Shown here piece by piece: positions 26,662 through 37,306 of a DNA stretch of 55,205 nucleotides. Within the stretch, counting starts at the first letter, position 1; every line of letters starts with the position of its first letter. The position numbers were made by a program, and so were the translations under genes. Under the pieces are notes generated by a model, which searched no databases, had not been told where the DNA came from, and worked only from the letters and a program-made list of their open reading frames with translations. This stretch comes from Rickettsiaceae bacterium (lineage in GTDB: Bacteria > Pseudomonadota > Alphaproteobacteria > Rickettsiales > Rickettsiaceae), in NCBI GenBank assembly GCA_029266475.1, contig JAQSWU010000010.1:1-55205 (forward strand). Reading direction: 5' to 3'.

Positions 26662-27315
26662 ATGATTATGCACTACATGAGAAGAAATGACTATTATGTC
26701 CTTGCAGTAGATATTGAAGCAAGTGGAAGTTCTAAAAAACGCCATGGAATAGTCAGTATTGGGGCAAGCGCACAAGACCGTTATTCCAATGAAGTAGCTT
26801 CCTTCCAAATTAACCTCTCTTTACCTTCTGAAAAAGAATACGAAGAAAAATGTATTAAAAATTTTTGGCAAAAGAATCCTGAAGCCTACAAATTTGTCCA
26901 AACTAACATGGTTGAGCCTAAGATTGCTATTGAAAAATTCACTGATTTTTTGGGTCAGGTTGAAAGAAACTATAACCAGAATGGGCAGCTTAGAATCGTT
27001 TCTGATAATCCGCGTTTTGACGTAGCATGGCTTAACCATTACATTGACGAATATACCGACCGGCACACGCTTGACCATAATATGTTTGGCGATTACAGGT
27101 TTGTATGGGATATAAATTCAATGATGAAAGTTCTACTTTCTATTACAAGGCGTAATATCAATGCTGACTGGGGTCTTGCTGATAGGCTTGGCTTTAAAAG
27201 CCGCTGGATTGCTGACCATAACCCTTTAAATGATGCCCGCACTATTGCTGACTATTATAATCAAATTGTCAACCAAATGGAGTCGCTTGGTAGAGCTTAT
27301 GAATATAGCGGTTAA
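26662..27315 (+). CDS. DEDDh 3'-5' exonuclease-like protein
   Basis: 217 residues with the exonuclease motifs: Exo I AVDIEASGSS (Asp/Glu near residue 18-20), Exo II SDNPRFDVAWL, and Exo III DHNPLNDARTIA with the His and Asp of DEDDh enzymes. It resembles stand-alone RNase T/DnaQ-type domains; substrate (RNA, DNA or oligonucleotides) cannot be told from sequence. A GGAG lies upstream of the ATG region. It is a single gene, divergent from the MsbA-like gene, next to the repeat-filled gap. Confidence 0.85.
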   Translation: MIMHYMRRNDYYVLAVDIEASGSSKKRHGIVSIGASAQDRYSNEVASFQINLSLPSEKEYEEKCIKNFWQKNPEAYKFVQTNMVEPKIAIEKFTDFLGQVERNYNQNGQLRIVSDNPRFDVAWLNHYIDEYTDRHTLDHNMFGDYRFVWDINSMMKVLLSITRRNINADWGLADRLGFKSRWIADHNPLNDARTIADYYNQIVNQMESLGRAYEYSG

Positions 27316-27364
27316 AATTAACCAGCCTAGAACATAAAACCCTATATTTACCTGCATATTTTAA

Positions 27365-27711
27365 TTAATTTAAGACTAAAAGATTGCTCCATCCAGTAGT
27401 ATAAGCAAGAGAGATAAATCCTCTTCTCATTTGCAAAGGTTTTATTAGACTTCTTTGTGAGAACTCTACTTCTGCTGCGAGTTTGTATGAGGGATCGGTA
27501 CTCAAATACTCATGTACCTATAAGTCTACTTGGGTTCTCTGTTCCGAGTCTTCTTCAAATTCTTTTAAGTATGCGAGTTTTTGATAGAAGTCTATGAAAC
27601 ATTCAGCCGCAAAGGAGACCCCTCTTCCACCCAAGTTTTATTTAGATTATCCATTATCGTCATAAACTCATCTGTTCTACGATCTTGCTCAACATTAGTG
27701 TAAAAATTCAA
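27365..27711 (-). pseudogene. Decayed gene remnant with frameshifts
   Basis: Reading leftward, three coding-like pieces follow one another in different frames. The first begins NFYTNVEQDRRTDEFMTIMD and continues NLNKTWVEEG. The second contains FAAECFIDFYQKLAYLKEFE and stops at 27518-27520. The third contains YKLAAEVEFSQRSLIKPLQM and stops at 27365-27367. Part of the second and third pieces is repeated at 53541-53690. The pieces read as one broken gene. No family recognised. The right end abuts the MITE-like element at 27713. Confidence 0.5.
27446..27593 (+). repeat. Dispersed repeat B, copy 1
   Basis: About 148 bases similar to 53541-53687 in the same orientation, with an identical core (ACTCTACTTCTGCTGCGAGT at 27462-27481 and 53556-53575) and a matching end (GTTTTTGATAGAAGTCT). 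Overall roughly three quarters identical by eye. It overlaps the decayed gene remnant, so this is a coding remnant rather than a non-coding repeat. Confidence 0.75.
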
Positions 27712-27712
27712 T

Positions 27713-27819
27713 TATAGAAAATTTATTTAAAGAGTGGTACGTCGTCATTCCTCTCTTACGTATTACTCATACGCTGCGCTCGTTATTTCTAGTACCACAA
27801 CTCAACTAATTTCACTATA
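27713..27819 (-). mobile_element. MITE-like element, copy B (107 bp)
   Basis: Read on the minus strand this begins TATAGTGAAATTAGTTGAGT and ends with the imperfect inverted terminal repeat. It matches the copy at 53196-53335 with four substitutions over 107 bases, once that copy's internal 33-base duplication is removed. The ends TATAG...CTATA and the GTGGTAC/GTACCAC inner pair form a 28-bp imperfect terminal inverted repeat. It carries no coding capacity, so it would need a transposase in trans. Confidence 0.8.
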
Positions 27820-27847
27820 GCTAGCCTGTTGCTTAGTGATATTAACC

Positions 27848-28300
27848 TCAGCCGTAGTTTTTAATCCATTCTTGTTTCATTTGCTTATACTTGGGGTTTT
27901 GTTCTGCTTCACGCCATTTTACATAAAATATGTTTGAGCTGTCATATTTTTTAGCATCGCCTGTGCCGCGTGTTAGCTGCTCATGCTCAGAGTCATATTT
28001 TCGCCCCCCTTTATAATTATAATAACGGCGAGCACGAGTGAAACCCATTTGTAAATATTTTCGCGCCATATCGGCGCCAATAAAATCGTTTTGATCTAAA
28101 TATTTAAGGAATAAGTTATAAATTTTATTACTACTCTCGAGAGCTATTTCTGGTGTTTTAAATTTCCAGAAGGGTAAAATTTCGCTTTTATACGGCTCGC
28201 AAAGCAGTACACCTTGCTCGCCTTTACCTACGCGATATTTCTCTGGTTCTTTTCGGTAATCAATATCCTTTGACCAATAGTAAGTGTCTTTATTAAACAT
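27848..28300 (-). CDS. DUF4385 family protein
   Basis: 150-residue soluble protein with the highly characteristic DUF4385 sequence: YRVGKGEQGVLLCEPYKSEI (about 22-41), FWKFKTPEIALESS, IGADMARKYLQMGFTRARRY and KGGRKYDSE. The family is found in scattered bacteria and in cyanophages; function unknown. GAGGGGGG precedes the ATG at 28300. It lies downstream of clpB on the same strand, after a small hairpin. Confidence 0.82.
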   Translation of the reverse strand: MFNKDTYYWSKDIDYRKEPEKYRVGKGEQGVLLCEPYKSEILPFWKFKTPEIALESSNKIYNLFLKYLDQNDFIGADMARKYLQMGFTRARRYYNYKGGRKYDSEHEQLTRGTGDAKKYDSSNIFYVKWREAEQNPKYKQMKQEWIKNYG

Positions 28301-28322
28301 GCCCCCCTCAAATTTTATAGAA

Positions 28323-28342
28323 GAGTGAGCGAAAGCTCACCC
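28323..28342 (-). terminator. Small GAAA/TTTC-loop hairpin between clpB and the DUF4385 gene
   Basis: GTGAGC (28325-28330), loop GAAA, GCTCAC (28335-28340), seven bases after the clpB stop. No strong T-run, so it may only attenuate read-through into the DUF4385 gene. Confidence 0.5.
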
Positions 28343-28348
28343 TAAGCT

Positions 28349-30919
28349 TTATTCAATTTTAATTAAATTCCCCTTAGCAGTAATATGAACTGTAGATTTA
28401 GGAATAATCTCTCCAGCCAAAATCATCCTTGCAATATTATTTTGTACCTCGCGCTGGATAACTCTCTTCAGTGGTCTTGCGCCATATTTTGGGTCATACC
28501 CACGTTCCGCGATTAAATCTAAGGCTTTATCATCATACTTTAACTCTAATTCCTGCGCTTTTAGGGTATCTCTAAGCCTATCAATCTGAATCTGAACGAT
28601 TTTATTCATATCCTTACGGCTTAGTTGATTAAAGAGTAATATCTCATCAAGCCTATTTAAAAATTCTGGTCTAAATACTGAACGTACTACGTTCATGACT
28701 GGCTCTCGGTATTTTTCGATAGGCTCGTCATCTTTCTTCATTAAAAGTATCTCTGAGCCAAGATTTGAGGTAAGAATAATGATTGTATTTCTAAAATCTA
28801 CAGTTCTGCCCTGGCTATCTGTCAGCCTACCATCATCCAATACTTGTAGTAATATATTAAAAACGTCAGGATGCGCTTTCTCAACCTCATCAAATAAAAT
28901 CACTTGATAAGGGCGCCTGCGTACGGCCTCAGTTAGTACTCCCCCTTCCTCATAGCCTATATAACCTGGAGGGGCGCCAATAAGCCTAGATACTGCATGT
29001 TTTTCCATATACTCTGACATATCAACTCTAAGCAGGGCATTGCGATCATTAAATAAGAATTCAGCTAAAGCTTTAGCAAGTTCAGTTTTACCAACGCCAG
29101 TAGGACCTAAGAATAAAAATGAACCAAGCGGTCTATTTTCGTCTTGAAGACCGGTTCTTGCACGCCTTACTGCATCGCTAACAGCTATAACTGCATCTTC
29201 TTGACCTACAACATATTTACGTAAATTATCTTCCATATAAAGTAGCTTTTCCTTTTCACTTGAAAGCATTTTATCGACTGGAATTCCTGTAATTCTAGAA
29301 ACAATGGTTGCAATATCTTCTTCTGTTATGGCTTCTTTAAGTAGATGAGATTTGCCGTCGGCTTGTTCTGCTTCTTGTAATTCTTTCATTAATTTTGGGA
29401 TAATGCCATATTTTAGCTCACCTGCTCGCGCAAGGTCACTACCGCGTTCTGCTCTTTCAAGCTCCATACGAGCTCTATCTAAATCTTCTTTAAGCTTTTG
29501 CGCAAGGTGGATCTTGGATTTTTCAGACTGCCATTTTTCGGTAAGATCAGCTGATTTTGCTTCTAACTTTTCGAGCTCAGCCCTTAAATTCTCTAGCCTT
29601 TTTTGCGATCCTGGGTCAGTCTCTTTCTTTAAAGCCTCACACTCAATCTTAATTTGCATGATTTTGCGATCTAGCTCATCTAACTCCTCAGGTTTGCTAG
29701 ACACCTCAATCTTTAAGCGGCTTGCTGCTTCATCAAGTAAATCAATAGCTTTATCTGGCAGGAATCTGTCTGTTATATATCTATGAGAAAGATTAGCTGC
29801 TGCGATAATGGCGCTATCAGAGATTCTAATACCATGATGCACCTCATACTTCTCTTTGATACCACGTAATATAGAAATTGTATCAGCAAGGTTAGGCTCA
29901 TTTACATATACTGGCTGGAAACGTCTAGCAAGCGCGGCGTCTTTTTCAATATATTTGCGGTACTCATCTAGAGTGGTTGCGCCTATACAGTGTAGCTCGC
30001 CTCTTGCAAGCATTGGCTTAAGTAAGTTAGATGCATCCATTGCTCCTTCGGTTTTTCCTGCGCCAACAAGTAGGTGGATCTCATCTATGAACAATATGAT
30101 TTCCCCGCTGGACTCTTTTATCTCATGTAGCACTGCTTTCAAACGTTCTTCAAATTCACCGCGGAATTTAGCGCCAGCAATCAGTGCTCCCATATCAAGT
30201 TCAATAAGCTTACATCCCATCAAAGCTTCAGGGATATCACCTGCAACAATACGCTGCGCAAGACCCTCTACGATAGCAGTTTTACCAACTCCAGGTTCGC
30301 CAATAAGTACAGGGTTATTCTTAGTTCTTCTCGACAAGACTTGAATTGCGCGGCGAATTTCTTCATCGCGTCCTATAACAGGATCGAGTTTACCTGATAA
30401 CGCAAGCTCGGTTACATCTCGACCGTATTTTTTTAAAGCTTCATAGGTGCTTTCTGCCGACTCAGTATCAGCGGTTTTACCTTTTCGCATTTCTGTAATA
30501 GCTGCAGCAACCTTGCGAGAGTCAATCTTGAACTCTTTTAAAATATCACCCGTAACACCAGAATCGAATGTTAATGCCTCAAATATACGCTCAACAGTAA
30601 TAAAACTATCCCCGTTATTTTTAGCAAGATCTGTTGCTTGTTGTAAGGCTTTTGCTGTATCACTCGCCATATAAAGCTGGCCACCACCGTGGATTTGCAC
30701 TTGAGGCAAGCGGTTAAGCTCTTTATTTACTTTCTCTTCAAGAGCTGAAAGTTTTACATTGAATTTACTTAATAGACTTTGCAGGATACTATCTTCCTCG
30801 GTAACCAAGGCTTTCAATATATGCAGAGGTGTTAAATGTTGATGATTACTTTTAATCGCTTCGTTCTGAGCGCTTGTAATAATGTTACGCGACTTTTCAG
30901 TAAATTTATCTATATTCAT
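28349..30919 (-). CDS. clpB: ATP-dependent disaggregase ClpB
   Basis: Hsp100 chaperone that works with DnaK to dissolve protein aggregates. 856 residues, the normal ClpB length. It has N-domain repeats (1-150), a first AAA module with Walker [14 protein letters not shown] (about 207-219), the long coiled-coil middle domain (about 410-530), and a second AAA module with [17 protein letters not shown]. The RMILAGEI C-terminal region is also present. No ClpP-binding tripeptide loop is apparent, as expected for ClpB. AAAGGA precedes the ATG at 30919. Confidence 0.98.
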   Translation of the reverse strand: MNIDKFTEKSRNIITSAQNEAIKSNHQHLTPLHILKALVTEEDSILQSLLSKFNVKLSALEEKVNKELNRLPQVQIHGGGQLYMASDTAKALQQATDLAKNNGDSFITVERIFEALTFDSGVTGDILKEFKIDSRKVAAAITEMRKGKTADTESAESTYEALKKYGRDVTELALSGKLDPVIGRDEEIRRAIQVLSRRTKNNPVLIGEPGVGKTAIVEGLAQRIVAGDIPEALMGCKLIELDMGALIAGAKFRGEFEERLKAVLHEIKESSGEIILFIDEIHLLVGAGKTEGAMDASNLLKPMLARGELHCIGATTLDEYRKYIEKDAALARRFQPVYVNEPNLADTISILRGIKEKYEVHHGIRISDSAIIAAANLSHRYITDRFLPDKAIDLLDEAASRLKIEVSSKPEELDELDRKIMQIKIECEALKKETDPGSQKRLENLRAELEKLEAKSADLTEKWQSEKSKIHLAQKLKEDLDRARMELERAERGSDLARAGELKYGIIPKLMKELQEAEQADGKSHLLKEAITEEDIATIVSRITGIPVDKMLSSEKEKLLYMEDNLRKYVVGQEDAVIAVSDAVRRARTGLQDENRPLGSFLFLGPTGVGKTELAKALAEFLFNDRNALLRVDMSEYMEKHAVSRLIGAPPGYIGYEEGGVLTEAVRRRPYQVILFDEVEKAHPDVFNILLQVLDDGRLTDSQGRTVDFRNTIIILTSNLGSEILLMKKDDEPIEKYREPVMNVVRSVFRPEFLNRLDEILLFNQLSRKDMNKIVQIQIDRLRDTLKAQELELKYDDKALDLIAERGYDPKYGARPLKRVIQREVQNNIARMILAGEIIPKSTVHITAKGNLIKIE

Positions 30920-31039
30920 AAATATATCCTTTTTAACCTATATATTTAAGATATAATATTTAAACCAATTTTATCAACCCTATTAAATTTTTATTTTCGA
31001 GATTCACTGAAATTAGAACCAAGTTTAGCTGGAATAAAA

Positions 31040-31930
31040 TTACTTAATCCCCCAGCGATTATGGAACCAAAACCATTGAGTAGGGTATTCTCTGACCCAT
31101 TTTTCTAAAATTTGGTTGATTTTTTCTATAATGCTATATACATCCTTCTCTGTATTGCCAGTATTCTTAACTTTTATTTCAGGATGGATAATTGCTTTGA
31201 ATTTTGAGCAATGCCCAAGTCGAATCACTTGCGCAGGAATCAATTTGTAATTGAATTGCAGTGCTAAGCGAGCTATCGCATCAGCAGTCATAGCAGGCCT
31301 TCCCATGAAAGGTACTTCTATCCCTTGATTCATGCGCTGATCAACTAGCATTATGATAGGACGCTTTGCCCGAAGAGACTTTATAAGGTCTTTTAAACCT
31401 TGCGGGCCTTTTTCAATTAAATGAATGTTTTTTCGAAGTCTTGTTGCCCTAATTACTTTATCTACGTAAGGATTATTAGCCTTTCTATAAACTACGCTCA
31501 ATTCTATTCCAATATTCGACATCTGGCTCAGCATAAGATCCCAATTAGCAAAATGTCCTGTAAATAAGATAAAAGGCTCTTTGCTTTTACAAAGCTCATA
31601 TAATGGTTCAAAATTCTCTAATTGTACGATGTTAGATAATTCTTGATCTGAAAGCTTCTCAAGATGCGCAAACTCACCGATGAAGCGACCGAAATTATCC
31701 CAAATCTCTTGCAGCATAAAATCAATTTTTTTATCGGATTTTTCCAGTCCCACATATTTAATATTCCGCCTTGCTAGATGGGATACAGGAAGTAATGGTC
31801 CAAGTTTCTTTGCGAAAAAAGCACAGATAGTTGCAGCTCGCTCTAAACTATATAATTGTAGAAATTTAAATAAAGCAATGAATATTGTGTACTCAATTAA
31901 GTATCTTGCTTTTTTTAAGTATGGTTTCAT
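31040..31930 (-). CDS. lpxL: Lipid A lauroyl/myristoyl acyltransferase, LpxL/HtrB type
   Basis: Adds a secondary acyl chain to Kdo2-lipid IVA. 296 residues, one N-terminal hydrophobic anchor (about 10-40), the catalytic HxxxxD in FTGHFANWDLM (about residue 126), and family segments SVVYRKANNPYVDKVI and IIMLVDQRMNQGIEVPFMG. Its start overlaps the end of lpxK by 38 bases, so both are in one operon behind waaA. A complete lipid A end-pathway suggests an LPS-type outer membrane, which not all Rickettsiales have. Confidence 0.9.
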   Translation of the reverse strand: MKPYLKKARYLIEYTIFIALFKFLQLYSLERAATICAFFAKKLGPLLPVSHLARRNIKYVGLEKSDKKIDFMLQEIWDNFGRFIGEFAHLEKLSDQELSNIVQLENFEPLYELCKSKEPFILFTGHFANWDLMLSQMSNIGIELSVVYRKANNPYVDKVIRATRLRKNIHLIEKGPQGLKDLIKSLRAKRPIIMLVDQRMNQGIEVPFMGRPAMTADAIARLALQFNYKLIPAQVIRLGHCSKFKAIIHPEIKVKNTGNTEKDVYSIIEKINQILEKWVREYPTQWFWFHNRWGIK

Positions 31931-32888
31931 TTAACATTCCTTCTAACGTACTTTCTTCATGTATTTCAAGGCTAACTTCTAAATATTTGATTTTCTGCTG
32001 CCAAATTTTTGGTAATTTTACCCAGTCTTTTTCGGTAGTAATGAGGTTTGCGCCTAATTTTAGGGCAATATTATTAAGCTCCTCTAAATCTTCGATTGAA
32101 TAAATATAGTGGTCAGGGAAATCATGTTTACTGATGATCCTTACCCCATATTCTTTTAAGGTAAGGTAGAATTTTTCAGGATTTCCAATCCCAGCAAACG
32201 CTATATACGATTCTGTAGAGGTTAGTATAAATTCTTTTTTTGGAATAATTTTAGCATTGAATAATGGAATTTTAATGTGCTGTTTGATATTTAATAAATC
32301 TTGACCAATTAATATAGCGCAGTCAGCCTTAGTATTGATGGCGCAAACTCTTTCTCTAAGAGGACCTGCAGGCAGTAGTCTATGGTTGCCAAACCCTCTA
32401 AGCCCATCAATCATCACAACTGAAAAATCTTTTATTATCTTATGATTTTGCATAGCGTCATCAAATATAGCTATTTCGAACCTATTACTCTCAATAATTT
32501 TTACTAGCTGCAATGTATCCTGGTAAATTATTACTGGAAAATATTTAGCAAGCATGAATGCTTCATCACCAGTTTGTTTAATATCATCTAATTTTATATC
32601 GATCAATCTAGTATCACTTGAGTTTCTACCATAACCTTTAGTTGCTATACAAACCCTCTTTCCATGCTTAGTTAATAGTCTAGCAAGGTAGAGCGTCATT
32701 TGGGTTTTACCGGTACCTCCTATATTGATATTTCCAACGGATATTACGGGGATAGGAAGTCTTACTGGTTTACTTAAGATTTCTTTTAAACGAGCTATTA
32801 GGTAATATAAACCAGCGATAGGAATAAGTAGAATACTAATAAAAGAGTTTTTTGATTGCCAGAAACCTGGATAACTTAATTTAAACAT
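31893..32888 (-). CDS. lpxK: Tetraacyldisaccharide 4'-kinase
   Basis: Phosphorylates the lipid A precursor at the 4' position. 331 residues with a short N-terminal membrane-associated segment, the P-loop GNINIGGTGKTQMTLYLAR (about 51-69), and the conserved IFDDAMQNHKI and PAGPLRE motifs. Operon: waaA, lpxK, lpxL on the minus strand, with 7 bases to waaA and overlap with lpxL. Confidence 0.95.
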   Translation of the reverse strand: MFKLSYPGFWQSKNSFISILLIPIAGLYYLIARLKEILSKPVRLPIPVISVGNINIGGTGKTQMTLYLARLLTKHGKRVCIATKGYGRNSSDTRLIDIKLDDIKQTGDEAFMLAKYFPVIIYQDTLQLVKIIESNRFEIAIFDDAMQNHKIIKDFSVVMIDGLRGFGNHRLLPAGPLRERVCAINTKADCAILIGQDLLNIKQHIKIPLFNAKIIPKKEFILTSTESYIAFAGIGNPEKFYLTLKEYGVRIISKHDFPDHYIYSIEDLEELNNIALKLGANLITTEKDWVKLPKIWQQKIKYLEVSLEIHEESTLEGMLNETILKKSKILN

Positions 32889-32895
32889 ACTAATT

Positions 32896-34155
32896 TTAGG
32901 GGATGTATTGTGTTATTAACTTTAAGTATTCTTCTAAAACTTTTCGATGCTCCTTAATAATTTTTGCAGCATTCATGGAGTAGGTTTTTGTTTCCTTGAT
33001 ATTATTGGGATCAAGTAAAAACTGAAGGCTTTTGACTAAGTCTGCAGTACTGGTAATCTGTATAACTGCGCCATTTTTTAAAAACTCTTCAGCAATTTCC
33101 TTAAAGTTTGACATATTAGGGCCAACAATGATAGGCTTATTAAAATTAGCAGCTTCAATAGGATTATGCCCGCCATTTGCAAAAGAGCCACCAATAAAGA
33201 TAGCAGAAGCTAAGCTATAAAATAAATTCATTTCTCCTAAGGTATTAGCTAAGTAAATATCTGTATCAGCCTTAATAGATTCAAGGTTAGTACGGCAAAC
33301 AAATTTTATTGGATGCACCAACATTCGATCAATGATAATTGAAGTTCTTACAGGATGGCGCGGAGCTAAGATTGTAAGTAAATTAGGGAATATCTTTTTT
33401 AGTGCTAAATGAGTTTTATAGATTGGTTCCTCATCAGCTTGGTGAGTGCTTGCTGCAAGCCAAACAGTTCTATCTTTGATTTGTGCATATAATTTATCAT
33501 ATTCATATTGATCAAATGAGGTATTTATATTAGCATATTTTATATTACCAGCATTTTTCAGCTTCTGAGCGCCTAATGCTCTATATTTATCTAGGTCTTG
33601 TTTGCTCTGGGTAATTATTAAACTAAATTGGCTGAGCAGACTGGAGGCAAGAGACTTCAGTATGCTCCATTTCTTAAACGAGCGATCTGACATGCGCGCA
33701 TTTAATAGTAATAAAGGACAGGTTTTAGCAGTTTCGATAAGCAAATTAGGCCATAATTCAGATTCAATAAATATTGCTAAATCTGGTTGCCAATGATTTA
33801 AGAACCTACGAACGCAGAAGTAGCTATCAACAACAATATACTGATGTACTACAGAAGCTGGGAGTCTATCAACTATTACCTTTGTAGAGCTAACAGTGCC
33901 AGTAGTTAAAAGTATAGTAATTTTAGGGTTGGCTGCTGTTAATCTTTCGATCAAGGGAAGTGCGGATAAAGATTCGCCAACGCTTGCTGCGTGAATCCAT
34001 ATCATGTAGCCTTCTACTCTTTTAATAGCAGCTAAGCCGAACCGCTCTCTAAAACGAGTTTTATCTTCTTTACCAACTATTTTTCTTACCTGTATGATTA
34101 TATATATTACAGGAAAGGCTATAATAGTTAATATTCTATAAAAGGTTAAAAGCAT
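32896..34155 (-). CDS. waaA: 3-deoxy-D-manno-octulosonic acid transferase
   Basis: Transfers Kdo to lipid IVA at the inner membrane. 419 residues with an N-terminal membrane anchor, the GT-B N-domain (IWIHAASVGESLSALPLIER, about 53-72), ESELWPNLL, RMSDRSF and the nucleotide-sugar domain (FIGGSFANGGHNPIEAA). Full family length. Starts directly after the DUF374 gene's stop (34157), so the two are tightly coupled. Confidence 0.96.
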   Translation of the reverse strand: MLLTFYRILTIIAFPVIYIIIQVRKIVGKEDKTRFRERFGLAAIKRVEGYMIWIHAASVGESLSALPLIERLTAANPKITILLTTGTVSSTKVIVDRLPASVVHQYIVVDSYFCVRRFLNHWQPDLAIFIESELWPNLLIETAKTCPLLLLNARMSDRSFKKWSILKSLASSLLSQFSLIITQSKQDLDKYRALGAQKLKNAGNIKYANINTSFDQYEYDKLYAQIKDRTVWLAASTHQADEEPIYKTHLALKKIFPNLLTILAPRHPVRTSIIIDRMLVHPIKFVCRTNLESIKADTDIYLANTLGEMNLFYSLASAIFIGGSFANGGHNPIEAANFNKPIIVGPNMSNFKEIAEEFLKNGAVIQITSTADLVKSLQFLLDPNNIKETKTYSMNAAKIIKEHRKVLEEYLKLITQYIP

Positions 34156-34156
34156 T

Positions 34157-34816
34157 CTATTTTATAGTTAAGTTCCTTGCAATCTCATTTAACACGTTTA
34201 TTCTCTTTTCAAGAGTATCATTCAGTGTTTCGGCATCGGTATCTTTCGTGACCTCTATTGGCCGGTCAATAACAATAGTGCCCTTAGCAAATGGTAATGG
34301 AAATATAAACTTATCCCAACTTTTAAACTGTATATATCTCGAAATATAACTGCCAGTTGGAATTATTGTCGCATCTGACAATTTTGCTGCACTTACAAGG
34401 TTACTATTAATCTTATAAATAGGTCCTCTAGGGCCGTCAGGTGTGATACCTACGTTATCTCCGTTTTTTAACGCTTTAATTACTTGCTTTAACGCAAAAA
34501 AGGCATTTCTATTAGTTGAGCCCTGAATAATTTTAAGCGAGAAAAACCTTAGAATCCATGCAATAATCATGCCATCAGGATGGTTGGATGCGAGTGCATG
34601 AAAATTTCTTATATTTTTTAACATATATGGCATAAGAGCGATTCTATTATGCCATGCTAAAATTATAGTTTGTTTAAATCTAGGTAGAGTAATTAAATTA
34701 CCATCTGGAGATGTAAATTTCCATCTAGTAGTTAAATATACAAACCTTAAATACAGCATTAGGAAAAAAGCTAAAATAATGCGTAATAAGATATTATTAA
34801 ACAACAATCTTTTCAC
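34157..34816 (-). CDS. DUF374 lysophospholipid acyltransferase-like protein
   Basis: 219-residue membrane-associated protein with the family's histidine motif ILAWHNRIALMPYML (about 50-64) and TPDGPRGPIYKI, similar to PlsC-type acyltransferases. The start is GTG at 34816 with AAAGG in front. DUF374 genes sit next to waaA in many Rickettsiales and other alphaproteobacteria, suggesting a lipid A-related acylation step, although the exact substrate is not established. Confidence 0.85.
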   Translation of the reverse strand: MKRLLFNNILLRIILAFFLMLYLRFVYLTTRWKFTSPDGNLITLPRFKQTIILAWHNRIALMPYMLKNIRNFHALASNHPDGMIIAWILRFFSLKIIQGSTNRNAFFALKQVIKALKNGDNVGITPDGPRGPIYKINSNLVSAAKLSDATIIPTGSYISRYIQFKSWDKFIFPLPFAKGTIVIDRPIEVTKDTDAETLNDTLEKRINVLNEIARNLTIK

Positions 34817-34832
34817 ACTGCCTTTCCGTCGT

Positions 34833-36050
<1,218 letters not shown>

Positions 36051-36168
36051 TTATAATATATAGTTAATATTAAATCTCAAGTTGATATCTTACGAATTAT
36101 ATGGAAACATTGTCGCAAAATCAAACTTTATAATCCTTTATTTTACATTTTCTAATCAGTGATAACAT

Positions 36169-37191
36169 ATGAAACTAACCAACCTAAAAAATAATGCGCT
36201 ACAAAAATACAATGGTTTAAAAATCTATTTTAGGAAAATCTTAATACAATTCATTGACTTTGTTACAGAAAAGTATTTTGCCGGAGCTAGATGGTTTATA
36301 GTGGCTAGAGAGAAGATGACGGATCTTAGAGCGACGAATCTTGATCTTGCCAATTTTCATTTGCAGAATGGTAATTTAAATGATGCAATATTTAGACTTA
36401 AGCTGGTTGATAAGTTTTTCACTTCTGGGGATTCAAGGGCAAAATTTCTACTTGGCTGGTGCTATCTAATTAAGCAAGACTTTAAAAATGCACAGACTTA
36501 TTTTGAAGCCACTAAAGAACCTGAAGCTAAAGACGTCATATATTTTATAAAAAGTGAAGATCTTACGCAGATTCCTAGTAATATTTTAATACAATATTAT
36601 GAATTTTGGGCGGATAAAATTGATGAAGAGCTTTCAAGTAGCGAAAATATTATACTTAAAAGATTTTTAGAAATACAAACCCCATTATTAGATTCGTTGA
36701 AAGACGATGCTAAAATTCTTGAACTTGGTTGTAAGACGGGAGTGATTGGAGAGAAAATTTCAGCTATAATGAATAAGAATTATTTACTCGAAGCTGTGGA
36801 GATTTCACAGCGTATGTGCAGGATGGCACGTAATAGAAATTACGTAAGCAGAAGCTTCTACGCCAAGGTTAATTGTCAAAATATTGAGGAATATCTCAAA
36901 ACAGTCGAAGGTAAATTTGATTATGTAATTGCTTATAACAGCTTCAATACAAATAAAAACTTTGCTCCATTGCTTAAACAATTAAAGAAAAAGATGCCGA
37001 AAGCGCAAATAATACTATGTTTAAAGCTATCTCAGGGGAAAGATGTAGATTTTGATAGAAGTAAATTTAATTTCGTGTATGATACAAAATTTATTGAGGC
37101 TGAAATTGAATCGGTTGGCTTAAAAATTAGTACTATAGAAAATATTCAAGATGATTCTTCTGAAGAATATTATGTAGTATTATGCTCTTAA
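36169..37191 (+). CDS. TPR plus methyltransferase-like protein
   Basis: 340 residues. The N-terminal part has two TPR-like helical pairs (DLANFHLQNGNLNDAIFRLK, SRAKFLLGWCYLIKQDFKNA, about 65-125). The C-terminal part has a Rossmann-type SAM-binding motif I (ILELGCKTGVIGEKI, about 184-198) and a later FDYVIAYNSFNTNK segment. This fusion resembles methyltransferase/TPR proteins of Rickettsiales whose substrate is unknown. Plus-strand start is divergent from aatA across 133 bases; the next gene, mlaA, is on the same strand. Confidence 0.72.
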   Translation: MKLTNLKNNALQKYNGLKIYFRKILIQFIDFVTEKYFAGARWFIVAREKMTDLRATNLDLANFHLQNGNLNDAIFRLKLVDKFFTSGDSRAKFLLGWCYLIKQDFKNAQTYFEATKEPEAKDVIYFIKSEDLTQIPSNILIQYYEFWADKIDEELSSSENIILKRFLEIQTPLLDSLKDDAKILELGCKTGVIGEKISAIMNKNYLLEAVEISQRMCRMARNRNYVSRSFYAKVNCQNIEEYLKTVEGKFDYVIAYNSFNTNKNFAPLLKQLKKKMPKAQIILCLKLSQGKDVDFDRSKFNFVYDTKFIEAEIESVGLKISTIENIQDDSSEEYYVVLCS

Positions 37192-37306
37192 AGCTTATTT
37201 ATTGAAAACTTTAAGAAAAATGATGGTCTACTTTCAAATCTATCAATGAATAATCTGTGATTAGATGCTTGAGCAGATTACTATTATAATTAATAGAGAA
37301 AATATT

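Noticed and set aside
27713-27819. Element inserted into the reading frame of the adjacent remnant gene
   Set aside because: Joining the flanks across the element did not restore an open frame, so there is no evidence that its insertion interrupted that gene.
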